Shown here in pieces: positions 37,627-46,867 of a DNA stretch of 64,000 bases. Under the pieces are notes generated by a model. The model saw only the letters and a list, made by a program, of their open reading frames with translations. It was not told the origin of the DNA and did no database searches. Position 1 is the first letter of the stretch; each line of letters opens with the position of its first letter. Source of the DNA: Desulforamulus reducens MI-1 (GTDB lineage: Bacteria; Bacillota; Desulfotomaculia; Desulfotomaculales; Desulfotomaculaceae); assembly GCF_000016165.1 (NCBI RefSeq), contig NC_009253.1:434001-498000 (forward strand). The letters run 5' to 3'. The translations under genes were made by a program, and so were the position numbers.

Positions 37627-38949
37627 TTAAACCCTTGAGGAAAGCGGTTTTTCAAATCGCTGATCCTTTTCCGATGCATTATCAGCAATCACTAGGGGAA
37701 CGTCCGGTTTAACCAGGAACCAAGCAATAACTCCGGTTAAGCCAATTCCAGCGGTAAAAACTAATGCTGATTGCCAACCCCAGTGGGTAGCAACAATAGC
37801 TGTCAGTGTTGGAGCAAGTACCCCACCTAAATTACCACACAGATTCATCCAACCAGATACTGTTCCGGTGAACTTCTGCCCCAGATCGTTACAACTGGCC
37901 CAAGAGGCATTGAAGGTAAAGCCCAAAATCCCTAAAGAAAGGGTTAGCCACAAAACGGTTATCATTGGCTTTACTGAAACGGCGGCAAAATAAAGAGCAA
38001 TACTGGAGATGACTAAACCGAGGGAACCAAAATAAACCCGAACCTTGGCAACAGATACTCCACGGCTAACCAGTCGGTCGCTGATAACCCCGGTGGATAA
38101 AGTGGTTATGGCTAGGGCTAACCAGGGGAAAGCAGCCATGATACCCATCTCTTTTAGAGAGAAATGTTGAGCCTCCATGAGATAAATGGGTAACCAAGCA
38201 AGATAAACGTACATGATGTAATCCGCCACAAAATACTGAAAACCAATGGCCCAGAATTGCACGGAATTGATAAACTTTCCTAAAGGAGCAAATTCCTTCT
38301 TCTCGGATTCCATGCTTGCCTGGGAGGTGCCTTCAATAATCTTATCTAACTCTGCTTTATTTACGAAGGGGTGATTGGCTGGATTGTCCCGAGCCAGTAA
38401 CCACCAACCTAGGGCAACAAGGAAGCCAACGGCACCAAACAACCAGAAAACGGCTCTCCAGCCAAAAGCGGTCATGATATACACGGTAATGGCCGGAGCA
38501 AGTACTGGACCTACAAAGGAACCAGCTAGAATAAAAGAGTTAGCTGTACCCCGTTCCTTCTTATTAAACCACTTGGAGACCAGCACGCTGGCCCCTGGGT
38601 AAAGGGGACCTTCTCCAACACCAAAGAGAGCTCGCACAATACCAAAGGTAAGAAAGTTTGAGGCATAGGCTGTCAAAATAGTAAAGCTTGACCACCAACC
38701 GATGGCCAGTGCCATTGCCTTCCGGGCACCAAAACGCTCGGCAATCAGTCCACCGGGTACTTGCATCAGTGAATAACCAATAAAGAATAATGTCTGTACT
38801 AAACCAAACTGAACCTTATCAAAACCAAAATCCTTCATAATCAATGGTCCAGCAACGGATAAATTAACACGATCCATATATGCAACAAAACCAATTAAAA
38901 ATAGGGAAAAACCCAAGATCCAGCGCATGTTCGTGGACTTTTGTGACAT
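37627..38949 (-). CDS. MFS transporter, anion:cation symporter type
   Basis: 440 residues with 12 hydrophobic segments. FLIGFVAYMDRVNLSVAGPLI and the inter-helix motif GGLIAERFGARKAMA, then RALFGVGEGPLYPGA, match the ACS branch that takes up organic acids such as hexuronates or hydroxy acids. Third gene of an operon with two LUD/Fe-S proteins; it lies 22 bases after the second. It likely imports that pathway's 2-hydroxy acid, an inference. Confidence 0.9.
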   Translation of the reverse strand: MSQKSTNMRWILGFSLFLIGFVAYMDRVNLSVAGPLIMKDFGFDKVQFGLVQTLFFIGYSLMQVPGGLIAERFGARKAMALAIGWWSSFTILTAYASNFLTFGIVRALFGVGEGPLYPGASVLVSKWFNKKERGTANSFILAGSFVGPVLAPAITVYIMTAFGWRAVFWLFGAVGFLVALGWWLLARDNPANHPFVNKAELDKIIEGTSQASMESEKKEFAPLGKFINSVQFWAIGFQYFVADYIMYVYLAWLPIYLMEAQHFSLKEMGIMAAFPWLALAITTLSTGVISDRLVSRGVSVAKVRVYFGSLGLVISSIALYFAAVSVKPMITVLWLTLSLGILGFTFNASWASCNDLGQKFTGTVSGWMNLCGNLGGVLAPTLTAIVATHWGWQSALVFTAGIGLTGVIAWFLVKPDVPLVIADNASEKDQRFEKPLSSRV

Positions 38950-38971
38950 AAAAAACCCTCATTTCAATGTC

Positions 38972-40000
38972 TTAAATTTTTAGGCCCACCGGGCAGATGG
39001 TATTGCATTTTTCACAGTCTAAGCAGTAAGTACATTCTTCTTGATAGGGGCTCGATTCGCCACTTAAAAACTTTGACAATATGGCTTTTCGCTTACCTGA
39101 ATAGTGATAACCAAATTTTAGCCCTTTTTTTAAATAGGCAGGACAGTCGACCAGACAACCACCACAATGCAGACATTTTAGAGCGTCAAATTCTCCCTTT
39201 TTCGATGCTGCCATACGTCCGTTATCTACTAAGATCACATAGACTTCTTTAGGGCCATGCATACCTTGTACCATACGGAATTCGATGTCGGCGGTTCTGC
39301 TGGGACCTGAAATAAAGGAAATATAATTAAGTAAGTCCTTACCTAAACCATATATACTTGAAGTCCGACATACAGTCAGTGCATCTTCCAAAGTGGGGAC
39401 GATTTTCTCAACACCCGCAATAACGATATGATTATAGGGTAGGTTGGAGGTTAGACGGACATTGCCTTCGGACTCCAACAGAGCAATGGTGCCGGTCTCA
39501 GCAATGATAGCGTCTGCGCCCGTGATGCCAAAATCAGTTTGGGAAGATTCTTCCCGTATATCATTCTTTAGTTGCAAAAGGTGCTCTTTGTCCATAACCG
39601 ATGTATTAATGGAGGCCATTCTGGGATGTACATCGATAGACAAAGGGGCTACCCTTTCTCCTAAATCTGTTTGAACAAGCTTCACATTTTTTTCTTGCAG
39701 AAACTGGTGTAAATTAATCTCTGTAAAAATTGGGTCTTTACTTATGAGTGCTTTTTGGTTGGTAGATAAAATTTTAAGAACCTGTTCCCGGGCTTCCGAT
39801 GGATCTTTAGCCAGGAAAACTTGACATCCCTTAACCTTAAGCATTGTAGTGGCACGACCAACCATTTTGTTAAGCTCTCTAGCCGTTGAAGATTTTAAAT
39901 TTTGAACTTTCTGTGCTAGGGTGGAATAGTCGGCGAGCAAGGTTTCCCGCTGTGCTTGAATTTGCCCTAATATTTTTTCTGCTTTCGCCGTGGTATTCAT
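38972..40000 (-). CDS. LUD domain / 4Fe-4S protein (LutB-like, short)
   Basis: 342 residues. An LUD domain (ITGADAIIAETGTIALLESEGNVR, VIAGVEKIVPTLEDAL) is followed by two cysteine clusters, CLHCGGCLVDCPAYL and CTYCLDCEKCNTICPVG, for two 4Fe-4S centres. LUD proteins are parts of L-lactate oxidising complexes (LutABC/LldEFG). It overlaps the upstream gene by four bases (ATGA). It lacks the CCG domains, which the larger neighbour supplies. Confidence 0.9.
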   Translation of the reverse strand: MNTTAKAEKILGQIQAQRETLLADYSTLAQKVQNLKSSTARELNKMVGRATTMLKVKGCQVFLAKDPSEAREQVLKILSTNQKALISKDPIFTEINLHQFLQEKNVKLVQTDLGERVAPLSIDVHPRMASINTSVMDKEHLLQLKNDIREESSQTDFGITGADAIIAETGTIALLESEGNVRLTSNLPYNHIVIAGVEKIVPTLEDALTVCRTSSIYGLGKDLLNYISFISGPSRTADIEFRMVQGMHGPKEVYVILVDNGRMAASKKGEFDALKCLHCGGCLVDCPAYLKKGLKFGYHYSGKRKAILSKFLSGESSPYQEECTYCLDCEKCNTICPVGLKI

Positions 40001-42165
40001 TCCTTATTCCTCCTGCCATATGTTTGACTAAGTAGTTGTATTGTATGAAAAACCTGCTGCTTCATATTCTTTTGGGTTATGCCATCCCGAAAATGCAACA
40101 TGCACCCGGGACAACTGGTGGCCAAAATTGTAGCCCCAGTATTTTCAATTGATGTTAATTTTCCTTCATTAATTCGCCTGGATAGGTCATAGTAGTCGAT
40201 GCTAAAGGACCCCCCAAAGCCGCAGCAGGCGTCTGCATCCACCATTTCTTCAAACTTTGCCCCGGGTAGGGTTTGAATCAGTTGTCTTGGTTGTTGTGTG
40301 ATGCCCAGACTCCGAACTAGGTGACAGGGGTCGTGGTAGGTTATTTTCTCAGGTATAGACCCCGGTATTGTTACTAATTCAATATCTTCTATCAAAAATT
40401 GGTTAATGTCTTTGACCTTTTGAGCCAGCTTAATAACTTTTTGTAAGAGTTTGGGGTCATCCTTGGCAAATAATTTGGGGTATTCTTCTTTAAAGGCCAC
40501 AGCACAACTGGGGCAAACAAAGACCAGTGCATCTGTGTCAAATTGGCTATAAATTTCTATGTTCCTTAAAGCCATTTGACGTGAGTAGTTTTTGTCACCA
40601 CTTACAATACCCGGGATACCGCAGCAGAGGTCTTCCTTGGCCAGTTTTACAGCAACCTTATTTTCTCCCAGGACATGTAAAAGGGCTTCCCCCACAGAGG
40701 GTTCTGTATAGTTCACCACACAGCCCGGGAAAAAGGCCACGGTTTTTACAGGGTTTTCAATGGGTTTTGGCTTAGCATTTTCCAAAAAGGACTTTTTCTG
40801 CACCGCAGGAAGTAAGCGTTCACCGGGTAACCCTAAGGATGGTAAAGAAAATCTTGTCTTTACACCTATTTTACTTTTCTTTAATAACGTTCCACCGAAC
40901 GTGGAAGCCACTTTTGTTAATCTTGGTAAGCCCTTGGGCTTGCTAAGTAAAGCTAACATCCTTTCTTTTTTCCAACCCAGTCCCTCCTGCTGCACCTGTT
41001 CTTGACGTAAATTTTTAAGCATTTCCGGTGTATTCATTTGGACCGGGCAGGAGTTTTTACACTTTTGGCAGCCAATGCAGAGTGATAAGCCGCTTTCCAC
41101 GGTCTTTTGAAGATCTCCATGAAAGGCAGTAAATACCAAGCCCCGACCGCCTAAATATTTGTAACCATATTTCTCACCGATCTCAGCATAAATTGGGCAG
41201 AAATTTAAGCAGCTTCCGCAATTGATGCAATAGAGGGACTCAGCAAAACCTTTATCGATGGCCTCTTGTCGACCATGTTTTAGAAATAAGATGTGAACTT
41301 CTTGGGGGCCTTGGCCATGTATTAATTCATCTAATTCAGGATCACAGCAGGTACTGGTACCGGATATAACAGAAACATAGGTTCCGATATCCTGTCCCAC
41401 GCCATAAACTGCAGCAGAACGGACAACCTTTAAAGCATCTTCCAAGGTAGGTACTATTTTTTCTACTCCGGCAATTACGATATGGATTTTTGGCATCATG
41501 GTTACTGCGCGGATATTTCCCTCATTTTCTGTTACAAAAACACTTCCTGTATCGGCTGCTATGGCATTGGCTCCGGAAATGCCAACGTCTGCGTTAATCA
41601 AATAGTCCCGTAATCCCTTACGGGCTGCTACCACCAGGGCCTCATGACTGCATTCCAATTGTGTTCCCATTTCCTTTGAGAACACCTCTGTAACCTTTTC
41701 AATGGGAATATGTATGGCCGGTGCCAGGGAATGACTTGCTTCACTATGGGCTAGCTGATTAATTCGGTCACCAAGATCTGTTTCAATAACTTGAATGTCC
41801 CGTTCTTCTAGGACATGGGTTAAGTTTATTTCTTTTCCGGCATTGGTCTTTGATTTTACCACAACCCCTTGAGGGATGAGGCTTAATAAATGGGCTTGGG
41901 CTTGTTCGGTGGTTTCAGCTACGTAGACATGGCAACCCTTTCTTTCCAGGGAGAGCGTTGCCTTAGAAATCATTTCCTCAAGGTTATCAATACAATGCTG
42001 TTTAATTTGGCGTAGTTCATTGGAAAGATAGGGATAGTTCTTTACCATTTTCTTCATGGCTGGTCTTATGGCGTCAAAGGCTCTGAAACGACCTTTACGG
42101 GAATCGGTATTTTGAAGTCCTAACGCTACTTTATTCTTTTGAATTTTGTCGCTCCGACTTCCCAT
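39997..42165 (-). CDS. Fused LUD / 4Fe-4S / CCG-domain oxidoreductase (LutB-LutA fusion)
   Basis: 722 residues joining what are two proteins in LutABC: an N-terminal LUD domain (GISGANAIAADTGSVFVTENEGN), two 4Fe-4S clusters (CINCGSCLNFCP, CIGCQKCKNSCP), then two CCG domains (DLCCGIPGIVSGD, CPSCAVAF, HDPCHLVRS, DACCGFGGSF, SCPGCMLHF). Such proteins oxidise L-lactate or related 2-hydroxy acids with electrons passed to quinone or Fe-S partners. ATG at 42165 is ten bases from GGAGGTG; the ATG at 42174 is only one base away. Preceded by a T-box leader. Confidence 0.9.
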   Translation of the reverse strand: MGSRSDKIQKNKVALGLQNTDSRKGRFRAFDAIRPAMKKMVKNYPYLSNELRQIKQHCIDNLEEMISKATLSLERKGCHVYVAETTEQAQAHLLSLIPQGVVVKSKTNAGKEINLTHVLEERDIQVIETDLGDRINQLAHSEASHSLAPAIHIPIEKVTEVFSKEMGTQLECSHEALVVAARKGLRDYLINADVGISGANAIAADTGSVFVTENEGNIRAVTMMPKIHIVIAGVEKIVPTLEDALKVVRSAAVYGVGQDIGTYVSVISGTSTCCDPELDELIHGQGPQEVHILFLKHGRQEAIDKGFAESLYCINCGSCLNFCPIYAEIGEKYGYKYLGGRGLVFTAFHGDLQKTVESGLSLCIGCQKCKNSCPVQMNTPEMLKNLRQEQVQQEGLGWKKERMLALLSKPKGLPRLTKVASTFGGTLLKKSKIGVKTRFSLPSLGLPGERLLPAVQKKSFLENAKPKPIENPVKTVAFFPGCVVNYTEPSVGEALLHVLGENKVAVKLAKEDLCCGIPGIVSGDKNYSRQMALRNIEIYSQFDTDALVFVCPSCAVAFKEEYPKLFAKDDPKLLQKVIKLAQKVKDINQFLIEDIELVTIPGSIPEKITYHDPCHLVRSLGITQQPRQLIQTLPGAKFEEMVDADACCGFGGSFSIDYYDLSRRINEGKLTSIENTGATILATSCPGCMLHFRDGITQKNMKQQVFHTIQLLSQTYGRRNKE

Positions 42166-42299
42166 AGCATGCATGCACCTCCAAATAAATTAATTTTAAA
42201 ATGTCAAAAAAGTAAACAAAATTAGCAAAGACTATTTTCAAGAATATTCTGCTTTAAAATGGCGTATAGGCTTTGATTTTACACCTTCAGTGTAGGAGG

Positions 42300-42545
42300 A
42301 TAAAAATATAAAAACCCCTCGTCCCGTAAGGGACGAGAGGCTTTCCCGCGTTACCACCCTAGTTGATAAGTTAGTAAACTTACCCTCTTTATAGCTGTAA
42401 CGGGCATACCCGGTTCGAAGTACTTACTATTTCCATCGAACATCTCCAGGGCGAGATTCAGTAATTTAGCCCACCGTCTTGCACCTTCCGACGGCTCTCT
42501 GCAGAGTTACATTACTTACTATTCCCCATCAGCGATTTGACCATA
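42300..42545 (-). ncRNA. T-box leader, apparent leucine (CUC) specifier
   Basis: Minus strand. Stem I opens GATGGGGAATAGTAAGTAA with CAGAGAGCCGTCGG and GGTGCAAGACGG at the apex. The T-box sequence AGGGTGGTAACGCGGG and a strong terminator (CCTCTCGTCCC / GGGACGAGGGG plus T run) follow. Aligned with the tyrS-type stem I, the specifier falls in CTGAATCTCGCCC and reads CUC (Leu); the UGGU bulge fits a tRNA with discriminator A, as tRNA-Leu has. It lies about 140 bases upstream of the LUD operon with no gene between. Confidence 0.88.
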
Positions 42546-42560
42546 AATTATACATTTGAA

Positions 42561-42589
42561 ATTATATCCAATGGTTAGAATTTTGTCAA
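42561..42589 (-). promoter_or_regulatory. Consensus promoter of the T-box transcript
   Basis: Minus strand TTGACA-N17-TATAAT, a perfect sigma-A consensus, placing the start near 42554 just before the T-box leader. Confidence 0.88.
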
Positions 42590-42725
42590 TATTTTAAAAC
42601 AAATGCCAGAATATTTATACATTTTTTAAGCTGTATTTCTTTGGAGTAATCGCTAAATTCTTTAGAGAATATGTTCACTAGTCCTAGGTTAAAATAACGA
42701 TGAGAAAAACAAAGGGGGGATTTTA

Positions 42726-42881
42726 ATGGCTGGTATAAGCAAATGCTTGTGTGAAGAATGTCAATATAACAGCAACCACGAGTGCCAGGCAGAGAGTATT
42801 GAAGTTAGATCCAGCGGAGATATGAGTGTACAATCCACGGATGGAACCTGCTGCAATACCTTTACACCCCGTTTAGGTTAA
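42726..42881 (+). CDS. DUF1540 small cysteine-rich protein
   Basis: 51 residues with the pattern CLCEECQYNSNHECQAESI and a C-terminal CCNTFTPRLG, matching the DUF1540 family of short, probably metal-binding proteins in Firmicutes, some linked to spores. AAAGGGGGG lies just before the ATG and a terminator follows. Function unknown. Confidence 0.88.
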   Translation: MAGISKCLCEECQYNSNHECQAESIEVRSSGDMSVQSTDGTCCNTFTPRLG

Positions 42882-42888
42882 TATTAAT

Positions 42889-42922
42889 AAAAGACTCTTT
42901 CAGCATATGAAAGAGTCTTTTT
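42889..42922 (+). terminator. Terminator after the DUF1540 gene
   Basis: AAAAGACTCTTTC pairs with GAAAGAGTCTTTT, followed by T-rich sequence. Confidence 0.88.
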
Positions 42923-43013
42923 ACTTTTTTTATTAAAAACGATAATATAGAGATGTAAGTGTTTTGTAATGTTCTTCCAGTATAATTAAAAAAGTAGAAG
43001 TTTATTATATTTT

Positions 43014-43042
43014 TTGACCTAAAGACTGATTAGGATTATTAT
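43014..43042 (+). promoter_or_regulatory. Promoter of the NDH-2 gene
   Basis: TTGACC-N17-TATTAT, ending 52 bases before the start codon. Confidence 0.7.
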
Positions 43043-43094
43043 ATAAAGGGATTGTCTCAATTTGTATATGTTAAATAATTCAGAAGGAGAATAT

Positions 43095-44288
43095 ATGACA
43101 AAAGGGAATATTATAATTCTGGGTGCGGGGTATGGTGGAATTCGGGTTGCCCAACAGCTTAGCAAATTATTAAAAAACCGACAAGATTTTAAAATTATTT
43201 TAGTAAATAAAGACTATTATCATACACTAATGACGCAACTCTATGAACCTGCGGTGGGTACCAAGGCTTGTAGTGATGTAGTTATTCCATTGAGTGAGAT
43301 ATTGGAAGGCTCAAACATTTCTTTGGTGAAGGGAACGGTCTCATTAATTAACTTAAAAGCACGTTCTATTGTTATTAACGACACATCGGAAATTCCCTTT
43401 CAATACTTGGTAATTGCCCTTGGCAGTATGCCAGAGTATTTTGGTATCGAAGGGTTAAAAGAAAACAGCATGAGTTTAAGCAGTTTCGACCATGCTTGTG
43501 ATATTAATAACCGCATTAACGAAATATTGCTGAAGCACAAAGGAAATGGAGAGAAACCTTTAAACTTTGTGGTGGGCGGCGGTGGATTAACCGGTGTGGA
43601 ATTTACTGGAGAGTTAGCTTCATACCTGGAAGAGAAACGGCAGGAATACAATCTTTCCAAAGATCAGTATAAAATAATAATTATTGAAGCAGCCAATCAA
43701 TTGCTTCCCGGGATGTCCGAGGAAACTGCAAATTATGCAAAAGAAACCTTGGAAAAATTAGGTGTAGAAGTGATTATTAGTGATTTAATTAGCAGAGTTG
43801 TACCAGGGTCCCTTCATCTAAAATCCGGTAGAGATATTGAGTTTTCCTTGTTAATATGGGCTGGTGGAATTAGGGGAAGTTCAGTGCTGGCTCAGTCCGG
43901 GATTAAAACAGACAACCGTGGCCGACTGCTGGTAAATGATTACTTACAGTATGTAGATGACCCTACTATCTATGCGGTGGGAGACAGTGCCTTGGTAAAG
44001 GATCCGGAAACCGGTAATCCAGTTCTTCCCACGGCTCAAGCAGCTATGCAGGCAGGTAAAAAGGTAGCTCAAAATATTTACGCTGATATTACTGGTGAAG
44101 ATGTCAAGGTATATAAGCCTAGCTTAATCCTTCTTTGCATAAGTGTAGGAAGAGGAAGGGGACTGGGGGAAAGTAAAAAATTTCGCATTAAAGGTATGAC
44201 AGCGGCCCTATTAAAAAAGATGATTCCCTTAAAATATTATTTTGCTTTAGGTGGATTAAAACTCCTTGGACGCAGAGGAATCAAATAA
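43095..44288 (+). CDS. Type II NADH dehydrogenase (NDH-2 family)
   Basis: 397 residues. FAD-binding IIILGAGYGGIRVAQQL at the N-terminus and NAD-binding VVGGGGLTGVEFTGELA near the middle, then the FAD motif IYAVGDSALV and PTAQAAMQAG. NDH-2 oxidises NADH and reduces quinone without proton pumping; a C-terminal amphipathic region attaches it to the membrane. ATG at 43095 follows AGAAGGAGA; the in-frame TTG at 43062 has no SD. Could also serve other electron acceptors. Confidence 0.92.
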   Translation: MTKGNIIILGAGYGGIRVAQQLSKLLKNRQDFKIILVNKDYYHTLMTQLYEPAVGTKACSDVVIPLSEILEGSNISLVKGTVSLINLKARSIVINDTSEIPFQYLVIALGSMPEYFGIEGLKENSMSLSSFDHACDINNRINEILLKHKGNGEKPLNFVVGGGGLTGVEFTGELASYLEEKRQEYNLSKDQYKIIIIEAANQLLPGMSEETANYAKETLEKLGVEVIISDLISRVVPGSLHLKSGRDIEFSLLIWAGGIRGSSVLAQSGIKTDNRGRLLVNDYLQYVDDPTIYAVGDSALVKDPETGNPVLPTAQAAMQAGKKVAQNIYADITGEDVKVYKPSLILLCISVGRGRGLGESKKFRIKGMTAALLKKMIPLKYYFALGGLKLLGRRGIK

Positions 44289-44361
44289 ATAGATGTTAAA
44301 GGCCCCTGAGGAGGAACTCAGGGGCTCAGGCATTTTCATAAGGTGAAGATGTAAAGCTAAA

Positions 44362-44691
44362 CTAAAACTGTGAGATGGCTTCCATTAGAATAGAACCACC
44401 ATCGTCTTTATATAGGTTTTCTTTGATTAATTCTATCTCTTCCAGGGAAATGTTTAAAAATAAAGCACCATACCGATCGTCTAACCGACGTACAACACTA
44501 ATGGGTATAGAAGCAAAGGGCAAATCAATGACAAAGCTTTCACCAACTTGGATTTCCTTATCACATCGAAAGGATAGGCCAGCATTGCTAAAGGTCAGCA
44601 CCTTTACACCAGTTACTTTTTTCCTATCTAACATGGATTCCATTTCCACCGACCAGTTAACATTCACACGCATAAATGTTCTTTTTCTCAT
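44362..44691 (-). CDS. PilZ-like domain protein
   Basis: 109 residues. The N-terminal RKRTFMRVNV and the later LTFSNAGLSFRC resemble the PilZ c-di-GMP motifs RxxxR and (D/N)xSxxG. The second motif has T where D or N is expected, so ligand binding may be weakened. Single-domain PilZ proteins act as c-di-GMP receptors for motility or secretion. No motility gene lies nearby. Confidence 0.75.
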   Translation of the reverse strand: MRKRTFMRVNVNWSVEMESMLDRKKVTGVKVLTFSNAGLSFRCDKEIQVGESFVIDLPFASIPISVVRRLDDRYGALFLNISLEEIELIKENLYKDDGGSILMEAISQF

Positions 44692-45029
44692 TTTTCCACC
44701 TCAGGCTGTAATTTAGATTATGTTAATAGAATCCAAAAATTCTATATAGGCAATACTTATATATTATAAGTATTGCGTTATTTTGATGCAACAAAGATTT
44801 TGTAAAAGTTTTGTAAAGTTGCCGCCTCTGGTAAGGAATGTTACTCAGAGATTTTTTAGAAATTTAATATTAAAAGGGAAACAATGGTTTCTTCAGTCCA
44901 TAGGAAGGGCGAACTTGCTATAGAAAGGTCATTATTTATAAATATAAGAATTTACTTTTTTAGAAGGATATCTGCTTTTATTGTTTAACTAAATAATTAG
45001 GTTACGATATTTATTAAGGGTGATTTAAT
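44692..45029. other. Non-coding region left of IS copy 1
   Basis: AT-rich, no ORF of note. It contains a perfect 12-bp stem, GCAATACTTATA / TATAAGTATTGC, at 44751-44777. At its right end AAGGGTGA (45016-45023) looks like the ribosome binding site that belonged to the gene now at 46868, before the IS element entered. No known riboswitch was recognised. Confidence 0.6.
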
Positions 45030-46863
45030 CTTGGATTCGGAAAGTAACTTTTAGAAATCCTCTAACGTCAAGGCTTCAAAGTCATTTTTACGTGTAAAAA
45101 TTTTAGCAAAAAAAAGGGTACACCACTCCTTAGCTGGAAATGTTTTAGTGACCAAACCAAATCATTCCAAAGGATGGTGACCCTCTAAAATGATGGTATC
45201 ACAACTTATTACCACAAATCAACTTGAAACTATGTCCCGTCAACAACGACGTAACTTGGAACGCAAATACCAAAAGAAATTAAATTCCCTACAACACCAG
45301 ACTAGCAAAAGCGATCTTCCGCTTAGGTTTGACAATTCGTCTGTAACCGCTTATGGAAGTTTTGGTATACTAGAGGCTTTTAAGAAGGCTGTTGATTTAC
45401 CCGGTATGCTTAAACGGGTCTCTCTTAAGCGGCATCATAACTGTAAATACTCTGATACAGAGTTGTTGGATACGATCATTGATGCCCTCTCATTGGGATT
45501 ATTGCGGTTTTCTCATATGAATGCTCTACAAACTGATCCTGGGTACCAGAAAATTAAGGAAGTAACACAAGTGCCTGACGAGAGCACCTTGCGAAACTTT
45601 GTATCTCTTATATGTGAGCAGGAGGCATTAGACCAATTGTCTCTGGTGAATCAGGAACTGTTATCCTTAAAGGCCAAATGCGACCAATCCCGCGAAGTCT
45701 GGCTGGATATTGACGACAGTGTCCTCACTGTTTTCGGTAAACAGGAGGGATCAAAAGTCGGTTACAATCCCCGGTATCACGGGCGACCTTCCTACAAAGT
45801 AAAAGTAGCGTTTATCTCCGGAACTTGCGAACTGGTCAATGCTGGCTTATATAGTGGGAATGTCGCCAGTAACGGCCAATTTATGGAGTTTCTTAAAGAG
45901 ACACTAGAGATCTTAGCCAACCAGAATATCCTCGTAAAAGGCATACGCATGGATAAAGGTTTTTTTGATGAAGATAACTTCGCCTACCTGGAAGAACAGG
46001 GCATTGAGTATATTTGTAAGGCTAAGCTCACCAGTAATATGAAAAAAGTCATTAAATACCTTGATGATCAGGAACGATGGCAGCCTTTGAGCAACCACTA
46101 CGCTGCAGCAGAAATTACTCTTCCATTGCCTAAATGGTCCAAAGCCCGCAGGTTTGTATTTATCCGTGAAACTCAAGAACCAAAGGTATCTGGTGAGCAA
46201 CTTAACTTTGACCTAAAGACATTTGATTACCAAGTGATAATTACTTCTAGCGACGAGTACAACCCAGAGGAGGTATGGCACCAATACAATAAGCGTTGCA
46301 ATATTGAAAACAAAATTGATGAACTCAAGGTTGGTCTAGGCTTTGAAAAAATGAGTCAGGCAGAGTTGGATCGAAATATAGCCTTTATGTGGCTCAAAGT
46401 ATTATCGTATAACATTCTCAACTGGTTTCGCTTGGTCTTATTGGATGGCAAAGACAGTCGTGCTGAAGTGCCAACTATCCGCCGCAAAATACTGAATGTA
46501 CCTGGGAACATTGTAGGCAACGACCGTTACCGCCATATAAAGTTAGCCCCTAATCCCTGGCTACAAAAGGTTTTGAAAAATGCCAAGGAAAAACTACAAG
46601 AATTTCTCTGCACACAGGCATGGGTTGCAGTAAGTTCCGGTTAAACAAACATCGGACGACCTAAATATCTGGTGTCACTGATCCCCCAAAAGGGGTCTTA
46701 TTAACTGTACCCTAAAACCTAGCCTTTATTGGGGTACTTAGGAGTAATACCATATTCCAGACGCCAAGAATTTCAGAGACCATAAAAACAGTGGTTTAAT
46801 GCCCTAAAATTTGGTTATTTGAGGGATTAAGTCAAGCTCGGGAAGCTACTTTCCGATTTCAAG
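45030..46863 (+). mobile_element. IS1380-family insertion sequence, copy 1
   Basis: 1,834 bp, bounded by imperfect inverted repeats that share TCGGAAAGTA near both ends (left CTTGGATTCGG, right end reading CTTGAAATCGG on the other strand). A 5-bp target duplication TTAAT flanks it (45025-45029 and 46864-46868). One transposase gene. Apparently identical to the element at 57375-59208. It sits between a ribosome binding site and the start codon of an ABC transporter gene. Confidence 0.93.
45190..46644 (+). CDS. IS1380-family transposase (copy 1)
   Basis: 484 residues. The DDE-type core includes LDIDDSVLTVFGKQEG and NPRYHGRPSYKVKVAF, characteristic of IS1380, then IRMDKGFFDEDN with the second aspartate and RCNIENKIDELKVGLGF with the catalytic glutamate. 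Intact and identical to copy 2, so likely active recently. Confidence 0.94.
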   Translation: MMVSQLITTNQLETMSRQQRRNLERKYQKKLNSLQHQTSKSDLPLRFDNSSVTAYGSFGILEAFKKAVDLPGMLKRVSLKRHHNCKYSDTELLDTIIDALSLGLLRFSHMNALQTDPGYQKIKEVTQVPDESTLRNFVSLICEQEALDQLSLVNQELLSLKAKCDQSREVWLDIDDSVLTVFGKQEGSKVGYNPRYHGRPSYKVKVAFISGTCELVNAGLYSGNVASNGQFMEFLKETLEILANQNILVKGIRMDKGFFDEDNFAYLEEQGIEYICKAKLTSNMKKVIKYLDDQERWQPLSNHYAAAEITLPLPKWSKARRFVFIRETQEPKVSGEQLNFDLKTFDYQVIITSSDEYNPEEVWHQYNKRCNIENKIDELKVGLGFEKMSQAELDRNIAFMWLKVLSYNILNWFRLVLLDGKDSRAEVPTIRRKILNVPGNIVGNDRYRHIKLAPNPWLQKVLKNAKEKLQEFLCTQAWVAVSSG

Positions 46864-46867
46864 TTAA

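Noticed and set aside
44700-45029. A riboswitch (TPP, SAM or preQ1) ahead of the ABC operon
   Set aside because: I looked for the conserved motifs of these classes and found none; only a simple hairpin is visible.
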